In this document: piece by piece, positions 56,043-64,000 of the stretch
Numbering within the stretch: the stretch's first letter is position 1
How the letters are laid out: each line of letters begins with the position of its first letter
Source of the DNA: Mucilaginibacter gossypiicola
GTDB taxonomy: Bacteria > Bacteroidota > Bacteroidia > Sphingobacteriales > Sphingobacteriaceae
Assembly: GCF_900110105.1 (NCBI RefSeq)
Contig: NZ_FOCL01000007.1
Coordinates: 186,001 to 250,000, forward strand
Reading direction: 5' to 3'
DNA length: 64,000 bases
Notes under the pieces: generated by a model
Told to the model about the DNA's origin: nothing
Database searches by the model: none
The model's input: the letters and a program-made list of their open reading frames with translations, nothing else
Program-made: the position numbers and the translations under genes

Positions 56043-57917
56043 TTAAGGAACGATCTTATCAAGCGGCGGGATATTGGTTTCAGCACCAGAATACCCTTTG
56101 CTTTGGTTAATATGTCCATTTACGTTCAGGTCGATCTCGCTTTGCGGGATAGGCCATAAAACGTGATACGGCGAAATGGTGAAGTGATTACCCGAGTTGG
56201 TCACAACGTTAGGGTTTTTATAAAAATCGTTCTTCTCCATGATCCTGTCATAAAAGAAGTTGTTTGTTGAAAAATTGGCCACATTGTAGCTTTTTCCGTT
56301 ATAGGCAGGGATTCCTGTTTGGGCAAAAATATAAGCTATACGGGTAAGCTCGGTTTTGCGGGGCTCTTCCCAGTACAATTCCCTTTGGCGTTCGTCGAGT
56401 ATGGTGCCTATGTTTACGCTGCCCGGATCTGTTAATAATTGTGCATTGGCGCGTGCCCTTACTTTGTTGATGTCATCCATAGCAAGCGCATTTTGCCCTT
56501 TCCAAACGTATGCTTCCGCACGCAGCAGATAGGTTTCAGCTAAGCGGAAAACGTACCAGTCGGTGTTGGTACCACGTGGCGGGCTCCACCATTTATCGAG
56601 CGCAATAGGGCCCGAGCCGATGAACACTTTGTAATGCGGCCAGCCAAACCATGCGCGGATGGTATCTTTGGCTCCATTCAGGAAACGTTTGCTCACGTTA
56701 GCGTCGGTATACTGCTCCAGGTGTTTACCATACCATGTTGGGTCGGAGGTTTTAAGGGCAGGGCTGTTGAAAACCAGGTCGGTCATGTTCATCCAGTTGC
56801 CGGGGGCGTGCCTTAAGTCAGTATTATCAGTCCAGATATATTTGGTAGCATATGGCGTACCGCGCAAACGGCCAATACCACGGCCATACCATAAAGTAAG
56901 CGGGAACTCTTCGGTTACTTTATCTGAAATGCCCGGTTTAAGCGCACCCGGGGTAAGGATGGTACCGTTATGCCACATAGGCACACAGTTCCTCATCACC
57001 TGCGATCCGTTAGGCGTAGCGCCTTCAAGCGTTTCGCGGTCAAGTACTACGTATAAAGCTTCGGCATTGGTTCCCAGTGCTTTGTTTTCCGGCCTATGAA
57101 GGTCCCAGATGATGTTTTTAGATGCATCGCTCGCAACTATACCAAAACGGCTGGTCATGAGGTGATACGGGCCGTTAATAGCAACGTTACATGCCGCAAT
57201 GGCATCATCAAATAAACCAAGTGCAAGGTCAACCTTAGCTAAAAGGTGGGCAGCGCCGCCTTTTGAGATATCGCCTTTAGCGTTGGCATCAGTAAGGTTA
57301 GCAACAGCAAACTCCAGGTCGGTTTTCATTTGCTTAAGGATAACAATACGTTGTGTGCTGAAATAGCCTGTATTTACGGCGGTTTCTTCTTTCAGCAACA
57401 ATGGTACATCACCAAATTCATGTACTAAACGATAATAACGATAAGCGCGGTGGAAAAGCGCGGTAGCCTTAACAAGGTTTTTATCAGCATCTGATGGCCA
57501 TTTGATATTATCTATCCTTGATAAAATAACGTTACAATCATGGATGCCCTGGTACCAGGCGCTCCAGTAACGACCAATTTTGTTATAGTCGTCGCTGTTC
57601 AGGTTGGCGGTAGGGGTGATACGCGCATTCAGATCCTGTGCCGGCGTGGTTTTATCAGTAGTACCCTCAACCGCAGCATCAGTAAATATCGATTCGGTAA
57701 GTAAAGGGGCCGAGTCGCCGAAATACTCAAACCTAACGCTTACGTTCAGCGTAGCCAAAGCAGCTTTAAATGCAGCTGGAGAGGTATAAGTTACGTCGGG
57801 TGTAAATTTGGAAGGTGCCTGCGGATACAGATCAGCCCGTTTGGTACAGCCTCCGGTTATAAATATGGTTGCCGCTGTTAAAGCTGCAGCCATGATGTTT
57901 TTGTTTATCTTGTTCAT
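56043..57917 (-). CDS. SusD/RagB-family lipoprotein, long form
   Basis: 624 residues, longer than the roughly 500 of the other two SusD proteins here. The lipobox is ITGGC with Cys24. SusD hallmarks: TSPAAFKAALATLNVSVRFE near the N-terminus, KATALFHRAYRYYRLVHEFGD in the middle (split by eye) and the C-terminal LDERQRELYWEEPRKTELTRIAY. The central insertion (about 330-460) contains many Trp and may be the extra ligand-binding surface. It is 17 bases downstream of its SusC. No enzyme gene accompanies the pair, so the substrate is open. Confidence 0.92.
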   Translation of the reverse strand: MNKINKNIMAAALTAATIFITGGCTKRADLYPQAPSKFTPDVTYTSPAAFKAALATLNVSVRFEYFGDSAPLLTESIFTDAAVEGTTDKTTPAQDLNARITPTANLNSDDYNKIGRYWSAWYQGIHDCNVILSRIDNIKWPSDADKNLVKATALFHRAYRYYRLVHEFGDVPLLLKEETAVNTGYFSTQRIVILKQMKTDLEFAVANLTDANAKGDISKGGAAHLLAKVDLALGLFDDAIAACNVAINGPYHLMTSRFGIVASDASKNIIWDLHRPENKALGTNAEALYVVLDRETLEGATPNGSQVMRNCVPMWHNGTILTPGALKPGISDKVTEEFPLTLWYGRGIGRLRGTPYATKYIWTDNTDLRHAPGNWMNMTDLVFNSPALKTSDPTWYGKHLEQYTDANVSKRFLNGAKDTIRAWFGWPHYKVFIGSGPIALDKWWSPPRGTNTDWYVFRLAETYLLRAEAYVWKGQNALAMDDINKVRARANAQLLTDPGSVNIGTILDERQRELYWEEPRKTELTRIAYIFAQTGIPAYNGKSYNVANFSTNNFFYDRIMEKNDFYKNPNVVTNSGNHFTISPYHVLWPIPQSEIDLNVNGHINQSKGYSGAETNIPPLDKIVP

Positions 57918-57934
57918 GTATTAAAATCCCTTCT

Positions 57935-60900
57935 TTAAAAAACTACGTTAAACCCGGCTGATAAATATCTTGGAGTAGGGCCGCCGTTTTGCGGGTCCCA
58001 AAGTGGCCAGCTTGAAAACACAGCAGCATTGCTTGCATTCACAAATATTTTGGCGCTTGATATGCCCAGGCGTTTGATAAGCTGTGGACTGAAAGTATAG
58101 CCGATAGAAGCTGTTTGCAGCCTTACAAACGAAGCTTTGCGCCAAACGTTGATGGTAGTGCCTGATGAGCCTGAGTTTAAGCGGGCGTAATCATCAATCT
58201 GGTTATCAGGTGTCCAGTAAGGCAATACGTATGAGTTCATACGTGCAAAGCCTACGCTGCCCGGATTGTTTAAAGCCTGGTTATACTGTTTAAGCTGACC
58301 AATGCTTGATACCAGCAGGAACGATACATCAAAATGTTTGAAAATATTGAAATCGTTACGTAACGACCAGCTAAAGCTTGGGTTTTGTGAGCCTAAGAAT
58401 TGTTTGTCATCGTTGGTGAACTTAAAGTCGCCATTAACGTCCTGTAGTTTAAAATCACCTGGTTTAGCACCATATTTAGCGGCTTCATCGGCTTCGGTTG
58501 TTTTCCAAACACCCTGAATTTTGTAATCCCAAACGGCGTTGATGTCATGGCCAATGAACCAGCCGTTACCGATATCATCTTTTTCGACATTGGTGGTAAC
58601 GCCATTGGCATCAGTAACCGGGAATGCGCCATACAGGTGAACGATCTTGTTGCGGTTCAGGAAGAAAGTACCGCTGGCATTCCAGTTAAAGTTTTCACTT
58701 TTCATGATCTTGCCATCCAATGAAATTTCAAAACCTTTGTTGTTAACCTGGCCAATGTTAGTATACGGGTTTGAGTTGTTGGCGCCATTAACCAAATCGC
58801 CTGATGAGTTGTAGCCCTGAACGTCAAGAATGCTGCGTTTTACCAGCAGGTCGGTAGTTTTGCGGTCATAAACATCTATCGAACCACTAAGCCTGTTGTG
58901 CAATATGGTGAAATCGAGGCCGATGTTTGGTCCTACGGTACGCTCCCATTTTAATTGGGCATTTTGTAAAGAGCTTACATAAATACCGCTGTTATTGGTA
59001 ACTGTACCCGAGTTGTTTGCAGTTGGATATTTGATACCACCCAATACAGCCAATGAAATAGATGGATCGGCAGTGGTTGTAGAGGTACGGTTACCGTTGG
59101 CGCCATAGCTGAAACGTAATTTACCATAGTCGAGCCATTTAAAGGCGTCACCTTTCATGAAGCTTTCATCACTGAATACCCAGGCAATTGCTCCCGAAGG
59201 ATATACTTCGCGCGGGTGTTGCAAGCCGAATGCAGAGAAACCATCGCGGCGTACCGTAGCTGTCAGGATGTAGCGGCCTAAAAGTGTATAGTTGATCCTG
59301 CCCATGATGGCATCTGCGTTGTAAACGCGGTCGTCGCTGCTTTCAACAGGTAAAGTACCAGCGCCGATATTGTGATAGCCCAAAATATCGGTTGGGGTTA
59401 ACTGTGTGTTTGAGGCGTTGGTATACCAGGTTGAATATTTTTCTTTGTTAAGCAGGAAGGTTGCATCAAAGCTATGGATGCCAAATGATTTGTTCCAGCT
59501 TAATATGTTATCAAGATTGTACCTGTAACGGTTTTCCTGTGTACGGATAGCAGTACCACCCGAAAGTTCGTTAGGGTTAGCTACCGGGCGGAAGAAGAAG
59601 TTTCTGTACGACTCAATGGTTGGTGCATAATTCACCGTGTATTTGATACCGAAAGGAAGATCTAAACGGGCAAAAAGCACAGAGAATAATGTGTTTTGAA
59701 CAGCCACATTTTGATTGTAGCGGTTACCCAGGAAAGGGTTACGCTGGTTCAAACCGCTGTCGTCAGTATCAATCCGGCGTAACGAGCCATCGGCATTGTA
59801 CATATCGCCATAAGGCGATGAGTTGATGATCTGGGTCCAATCAGCTTCAGTACCGTCAATAGCCTGGCCGCTTAGCGGGGTGCTGGCTGCACCTTCATCG
59901 CGGCTTGCAAATTGCGCGTTTACACCAAGCGTTAAAAATTTGGCAGCTTTACCTTCCAGGTTTACACGGAAGCGACCGTCGGTATACTGTCCTCCCTGGA
60001 TCAGGTTTTGGTTTTTAGTGTAATTGCCGGATACGTAATATTTAACCGTTTCTGAGCTACCCGAGAAGCTGCCTGTATAATCCTGGCGGAAACCATTGCG
60101 GAAGATCAGTTTTGACCAATCGGTCATTTTACCTGCCTGGTAATTGGCAATCTCATTAGGGAATAAACCTAAACGTTGCAACCAGATGGTAGTAGGATCG
60201 CCTGTGGCACCGTTAAGGAATTGGGCAAGCGTTACGCCATCCGGCAGCTTGTTAGGATTGCTGTAATAATAATAGGGGTTTGAAGTATTGGAACTACGGG
60301 CTCCGTCGGCACGCCAGTTAAGGAAGCCATCGCCTGTATAATATTTTTGATTTTGCAACAATTGAGCTATCCCAAAGTTGGCATTTAAGGTGATCTGTGT
60401 ACCGCCTTTTTTACCTTTTTTGGTGGTGATAGCTACAACGCCACCGGCCGATTGCGCACCGTATACGGCAAGCGCACTTGGGTCGCGCAGTACATCAACG
60501 CGGTCGATATCGTTAGGGTTGATATCGGCTAACTGGCCAGGGTAAATAACACCATCCAACACGATAACCGGCTGAACGTTGCCCGACAGAGAGGCTTTAC
60601 CCCTGATCTGCAAGTCGCCTGTGCCACCGCCTTTGGCACTGGTATTCAAAGCAACCGAAATACCGGGGATATTACCCCTGATAATGTCGGTAGCACTGGC
60701 AGGATGTTCGTTTTCCAGCTTTTCTGCCTTAACACTACTGATGGCTCCGGTAACGTCTTTAACGGCGCGGGTACCGTAACCAATTACCACAACTTCTTCC
60801 AGTTGTTTGTTGGCATCGGTGAGGGTTACATCAATAGTGGTGCGGCCTTTGATCGGTTGCTCCTGCGTGGCCGAACCCACAAAGCTGAATACAAGTGTAG

Positions 60901-61102
60901 CGTTGCCGTTCGCAGTAATTGAATAACCGCCTTTTATATCCGTAACAGTTACGGCACCTGTTGATTTGTTTTTAACAGTGGCGCCAGGTATTGGCAGACC
61001 CTGGCTGTCTTTAACAATACCCTTCACGGTAATATCCTGTGCAAAGGACCGCGTTAGTATGGTAATAAGTAAAACAAAAATTAGCGTAATTTTTTTCTTC
61101 AT
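57935..61102 (-). CDS. SusC-family TonB-linked outer-membrane receptor
   Basis: 1055 residues with a signal peptide ending SFAQ, a carboxypeptidase-regulatory-like domain (about 25-95; VKGIVKDSQGLPIPGATVKN), a TonB-box region (LEEVVVIGYGTRAVKD), a plug (SALAVYGAQSAGGVVAITTKKG) and a long barrel ending YLSAGFNVVF. No STN domain, so no FecR-type signalling. The unusual 7TM-DISM/zinc-ribbon regulator is encoded just upstream in the same direction and is the best candidate to control it. A direct repeat GTTGGTTAAGC (61119-61129 and 61228-61238) lies in its promoter region. Confidence 0.95.
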   Translation of the reverse strand: MKKKITLIFVLLITILTRSFAQDITVKGIVKDSQGLPIPGATVKNKSTGAVTVTDIKGGYSITANGNATLVFSFVGSATQEQPIKGRTTIDVTLTDANKQLEEVVVIGYGTRAVKDVTGAISSVKAEKLENEHPASATDIIRGNIPGISVALNTSAKGGGTGDLQIRGKASLSGNVQPVIVLDGVIYPGQLADINPNDIDRVDVLRDPSALAVYGAQSAGGVVAITTKKGKKGGTQITLNANFGIAQLLQNQKYYTGDGFLNWRADGARSSNTSNPYYYYSNPNKLPDGVTLAQFLNGATGDPTTIWLQRLGLFPNEIANYQAGKMTDWSKLIFRNGFRQDYTGSFSGSSETVKYYVSGNYTKNQNLIQGGQYTDGRFRVNLEGKAAKFLTLGVNAQFASRDEGAASTPLSGQAIDGTEADWTQIINSSPYGDMYNADGSLRRIDTDDSGLNQRNPFLGNRYNQNVAVQNTLFSVLFARLDLPFGIKYTVNYAPTIESYRNFFFRPVANPNELSGGTAIRTQENRYRYNLDNILSWNKSFGIHSFDATFLLNKEKYSTWYTNASNTQLTPTDILGYHNIGAGTLPVESSDDRVYNADAIMGRINYTLLGRYILTATVRRDGFSAFGLQHPREVYPSGAIAWVFSDESFMKGDAFKWLDYGKLRFSYGANGNRTSTTTADPSISLAVLGGIKYPTANNSGTVTNNSGIYVSSLQNAQLKWERTVGPNIGLDFTILHNRLSGSIDVYDRKTTDLLVKRSILDVQGYNSSGDLVNGANNSNPYTNIGQVNNKGFEISLDGKIMKSENFNWNASGTFFLNRNKIVHLYGAFPVTDANGVTTNVEKDDIGNGWFIGHDINAVWDYKIQGVWKTTEADEAAKYGAKPGDFKLQDVNGDFKFTNDDKQFLGSQNPSFSWSLRNDFNIFKHFDVSFLLVSSIGQLKQYNQALNNPGSVGFARMNSYVLPYWTPDNQIDDYARLNSGSSGTTINVWRKASFVRLQTASIGYTFSPQLIKRLGISSAKIFVNASNAAVFSSWPLWDPQNGGPTPRYLSAGFNVVF

Positions 61103-61118
61103 AATTAATTGCTGTTTA

Positions 61119-61238
61119 GTTGGTTAAGCAGCTATGGCTGCCGGAATAGGCTATAGGCAAACCTTGTTCACACAATAGCAATGCAGGTAAATACTGCTGC
61201 GCGATTTTTACTTCATATAAGCGATTTGTTGGTTAAGC
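61119..61238. promoter_or_regulatory. Direct repeat upstream of susC
   Basis: GTTGGTTAAGC at 61119-61129 and again at 61228-61238, 109 bases apart, roughly whole helical turns. The start of susC is at 61102, so the first copy is in the untranslated leader. They could bind the neighbouring zinc-ribbon regulator. Function is inferred from position only. Confidence 0.35.
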
Positions 61239-61578
61239 GTATTACTAATTGGTAATTGGTGGGGTAAATTTAACGTGGAATAAATCAATAATGCAATAGG
61301 TGTATTGTATATAAGTTATTGATTATAAGATATTTAAATCAATTTTGATACGTTTAAATAACGAGAAACTCAAACGTTGAAGTGGCGTATTTACAGCGGG
61401 TTACACCCGGTTGATTTTTGCAGGTGATACGCTTTGTGAACAAGAAAAAAAAATGAAAATAATTTAAAAAATGACAATTGTAGAGCCGGAGAGACTACTA
61501 AAATCTGGTTTCGTATGATAGAAACGAAGTTTTCGTTTCATCAAAATCCTCTTCGAGAACCCCTGAGACTCAAGTAAC

Positions 61579-61724
61579 TGTAAACAAACATGTCATTGCG
61601 AGGAGCGAAACGGGCAGGAGCTCAGGCGCGACGTGGCAATCGCATGCTATACAGAGCAGCTGTGCCTCCGTGCGATTGCCACGCTACGCTCGCAATGACA
61701 TGGTTTTTAAGGTTGTTTGTACAG
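61579..61724. repeat. GTCATTGCG dispersed repeat with outer inverted repeat
   Basis: The core arms CATGTCATTGCGAG (61589-61602) and CTCGCAATGACATG (61689-61702) are perfect. Outside them, CTGTAAACAAAC (61579-61590) and GTTGTTTGTACAG (about 61712-61724) form an imperfect second inverted repeat. It is the third member of the family seen at 14935 and 53393. A small tight hairpin GAAACGAA/TTCGTTTC also lies at 61521-61539 in this 684-base gap (61103-61786), which contains no gene. Confidence 0.7.
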
Positions 61725-61786
61725 AATAAACAGGCGATGGCGTATGCCGAAAGAAAATATGAATCGCTCGATCCAGCAAAGCTATC

Positions 61787-63700
61787 TCACATCACCAACA
61801 CCGTCCACCCTTGCTGATCATTCTTTTTTCGTGATTTTTTCTTTTCCTGCAGCACCTTTTTTATGCGGATGGCATATGTCCAGCAAGTGCTTTGGCGGAT
61901 ATCAAGTTTTTCGGAGAGCTGGTGTGATGATATGGTTCCGTTGGTGCTGTAAATAAGATAGGTTAGATAAAAAGCCTTGTTGATAGGGATGCGGCTGTTT
62001 TGAAATATGGTATTATGCAGGGCTGATTCTTCATAACTGCATTTGGTACACCGGCGACTGTGCGGCAATCGCCCGGCACAATATGTTGTGTTTGAGCAGC
62101 GTGTACAAATAAAGCCATCTTTCCATTTTAAAGCCGACAGGAATTTAAAGCACGTTTCCTGGTCGGGATATTTAGCGCTGAACTCTTCATAGCCGAGTTC
62201 GGTAGAAAGTGCCCTTGATTCGGTAACCTTTTCAATATTCGTTTTCAGCTGAACGTTATCTTTTTCAAGCAAAACATTCATGCGTAATATTTCTCCGGCT
62301 TGTTTTTCCAGCTGCAGGTTGGCCAGTAATAGTTCTTTGTTTTGATTTTCGATGATTTGACTTTGTTGGCTCACCTCGTTTGATTTTTCAACCAGTTCAT
62401 GCGTGCGGGCTCTTACCTGCCGTTCCAACTCTTCATTAATTGAATCCTGTAGCTGGCTGTTGAGCTCCATTTGCCTTATGGTTTCTTCATGGGCCGCATC
62501 TTTTTCTTTTCGAAGTACCCTTACCTGGTCGCCAATGGCAAATGATAACAGTACCATCTCAATAATAAAGCAAAAACTAAGGCTGTAATAACTTATTGGG
62601 GCTGGTAAAAAATAGGTATAACCAAGGGCCGTGAGTGCCTTAACTATAAAACCCACAAATAGCACCGAATAAGCCAGTACAAAGAAGCGGGCAGGTTTGT
62701 AGCCGTTTTTGAATATATATACGCCAGTAGCAAAGGCCAGCGACAGCGGGATCACCTCAACAAACTTATATACAAACAACGATTTGTTGAAGATAAGGCA
62801 ATATATAAAGTAAACCGTACGAAATAATATTACATAGTTGATGGCCCTGTTAAATTGCGGTGCTTTTTCTTTAACCTGCAACAGCGCTTTACTGAATACG
62901 AGGGCACAAATGCTGATAAAGTATAAGGAAATACCGTTACCGTAATGATTTAATCCCGGGGTCTCGGGCCATAAATATTGAAACGCGATGCCATCGGCAC
63001 TCATTTCATAAAGCCCTACGCTTAAAATGTAAAATACATAATACAGGTATTGTTTCTTTTTAACCGCCAGGAACATGAGCAGGTTATGGAAACAAAAAAT
63101 AAGGATCATACCGTAAAACAGGCCGTAGGTTAAATATTCATTAAGCGCATAATGAATAAAATAATTAATGGTGCGGTAAACTATAATAACGTTTACAGCA
63201 TTTTGCGATTTTATCCTGAAATAATAAGTATGATAGCCAGGCTGGGTATCCCCAATTAAAAACTCAAAGTTTTTATGATGAAAAAGCCTTTTGCTGAAAT
63301 CAAGATTAGCACCCGATTCACTTTTTATATAGCCGCCTGTAGCATCGGGCATATAAGCCGTAACGTCATCTGTGGTTTGATCAAATAGCTCAATAACACT
63401 GTTATTGTTTACAGGTTCGCTGAAGTACATTCGCACCCGAAACCAGTAGGTTGAGTTTTTATGATGATTGCTGGGATAGTATGAGCTGTTTTCGGTAAAA
63501 GACGAGCTCATTTTCTGAATGTCCTGGAATGTGAGCTTCCCTGTGCTATCCTGCAGGTATTTTACCTCGTTAAGGGTAAACTTATGCTGCTGAATGTTTT
63601 TATCAATCGTGAGTACATTTTGCGCATAGGAGGTAAGCCCCCCAAGGCACAAATAAAAAGCGAATAAATATTTAGTCAATGCAGGTAAATGTTTAATCAA
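61787..63700 (-). CDS. 7TM-DISM receptor fused to an IS1595-transposase-type zinc ribbon and helix-turn-helix
   Basis: 637 residues from a TTG start; a stop lies three codons upstream and no ATG occurs before residue 64, so TTG is needed to include the signal peptide (ending SYAQ). Order: 7TMR-DISMED2 periplasmic beta domain (about 30-175), seven transmembrane helices (about 182-400), a long coiled coil (about 400-500), then a zinc ribbon with Cys532/Cys535 and Cys551/Cys554 (ICTRC, CTKC) inside LSALKWKDGFICTRC, then a helical region (about 570-625; NTIFQNSRIPINKAFYL; ISSHQLSEKLDIRQSTCW). The last two match the N-terminus of IS1595 transposases, without their DDE catalytic domain. A membrane-bound one-component transcription factor is inferred. 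Confidence 0.85.
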   Translation of the reverse strand: MIKHLPALTKYLFAFYLCLGGLTSYAQNVLTIDKNIQQHKFTLNEVKYLQDSTGKLTFQDIQKMSSSFTENSSYYPSNHHKNSTYWFRVRMYFSEPVNNNSVIELFDQTTDDVTAYMPDATGGYIKSESGANLDFSKRLFHHKNFEFLIGDTQPGYHTYYFRIKSQNAVNVIIVYRTINYFIHYALNEYLTYGLFYGMILIFCFHNLLMFLAVKKKQYLYYVFYILSVGLYEMSADGIAFQYLWPETPGLNHYGNGISLYFISICALVFSKALLQVKEKAPQFNRAINYVILFRTVYFIYCLIFNKSLFVYKFVEVIPLSLAFATGVYIFKNGYKPARFFVLAYSVLFVGFIVKALTALGYTYFLPAPISYYSLSFCFIIEMVLLSFAIGDQVRVLRKEKDAAHEETIRQMELNSQLQDSINEELERQVRARTHELVEKSNEVSQQSQIIENQNKELLLANLQLEKQAGEILRMNVLLEKDNVQLKTNIEKVTESRALSTELGYEEFSAKYPDQETCFKFLSALKWKDGFICTRCSNTTYCAGRLPHSRRCTKCSYEESALHNTIFQNSRIPINKAFYLTYLIYSTNGTISSHQLSEKLDIRQSTCWTYAIRIKKVLQEKKKSRKKNDQQGWTVLVM

Positions 63701-63828
63701 ATGTTTTAATTAATAGTATGACCTGTTACAATTGCATAACCACTTGATTACGCGCAATTATAGCATTCCCTTTTTGGGGATATAGCCATTACAATAAAAT
63801 CTTTATTAAGAACCGGTTTATAATATCC

Positions 63829-63836
63829 CAAATATA
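63829..63836 (-). promoter_or_regulatory. Possible -7 element upstream of the 7TM-DISM regulator
   Basis: The minus strand reads TATATTTG, an exact TAnnTTTG match, about 130 bases before the TTG start. No TTTG -33 is seen at the right distance. On the plus strand TACCTTTG at 63970-63977 could serve a divergent gene beyond the window. No gene was seen in 63701-64000. Confidence 0.35.
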
Positions 63837-64000
63837 ATTAATTGTTAATTATTTGTCGTTAACGGCTGTGCTATTTTCTTTCTGTTTTCTGATACGCTTT
63901 TGATGTATTGTATTTCCTGACATACCAAAACAGGATAAAATTTGCGAATGAAAGCCTGCTACATTTTGATACCTTTGGAAACAACCAGTTATTGATTATA

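Noticed and set aside
61590..61956. Two plus-strand open frames near the dispersed repeat
   Set aside because: They run through the GTCATTGCG repeat or antisense to the end of the 7TM-DISM gene and have no protein-like features.
61787..62300. Insertion of an IS1595 element at the end of a receptor gene
   Set aside because: There is no DDE transposase domain, no terminal inverted repeats of an IS, and the reading frame is continuous through a coiled coil, so a stable domain fusion is more likely.
1..64000. CRISPR array, rRNA operon, tRNA genes, prophage or defence island
   Set aside because: I saw no regularly spaced direct repeats, no recognisable tRNA or rRNA sequence and no phage or restriction genes; a short tRNA could still have been missed by eye.

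Overview
The window looks like a chromosomal segment of a Bacteroidota bacterium, most likely family Sphingobacteriaceae (Mucilaginibacter/Pedobacter-like). The evidence is four TonB-dependent receptors (three of them SusC paired with SusD), ECF sigma/FecR pairs, a hybrid two-component regulator, a DUF6807 protein, and promoters that fit the Bacteroidota -33 TTTG / -7 TAnnTTTG pattern. This placement is inferred from gene content only; no rRNA or tRNA gene was recognised.

Left part (1-9.3 kb): the start of a secreted protein, then a regulated uptake system (ECF sigma factor facing away from fecR, then susC with an STN signalling domain, then susD), tandem terminators, a candidate 6S-like structured RNA on the minus strand, and a small CrtO-like membrane protein. 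From 9.36 to 23.1 kb lies a probable beta-mannan utilisation locus: SusC, SusD, a surface lipoprotein, a GH26 mannanase, a DUF5060/GH5-like hydrolase, an AraC regulator and a hybrid two-component sensor. From 23.2 to 29.7 kb: a HEAT-like lipoprotein, then an arabinose-glycan locus (GH51 followed by a frameshifted GH127) with a divergent AraC regulator. At 30.0-30.9 kb an orphan ECF sigma gene is joined in frame to the C-terminal stump of another GH127-like gene, which suggests a deletion scar.

Middle part (30.9-46.8 kb): a conserved but poorly understood cassette (SGNH-TPR protein, SxtJ-like protein, DUF5989 mini-protein, O-carbamoyltransferase), a secreted epoxide-hydrolase-like enzyme, and a three-gene minus-strand operon that looks like a polysaccharide synthase system: a GH2-like lipoprotein, a GT2 synthase fused to a degenerate glycosidase domain, and a membrane-anchored tandem GH26 whose first copy has lost its catalytic residues. 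Then come a DJ-1/PfpI protein, a DUF6807 protein and a Tat-exported Gfo/Idh/MocA oxidoreductase.

Right part (47-64 kb): an SDR oxidoreductase, an autoregulated SRPBCC-ArsR-SRPBCC operon with a clear operator and promoter, an iron-type TonB receptor with a Fur-like box and a PepSY protein, a zinc-ribbon/SPFH-GYF pair resembling Bacillus YdjG/YdjI, and a SusC/SusD pair preceded by an unusual membrane regulator. That regulator is a 7TM-DISM receptor whose C-terminus is an IS1595-transposase-type zinc ribbon with a likely helix-turn-helix. Nested palindromic, MITE-like repeats are scattered between operons throughout the window.
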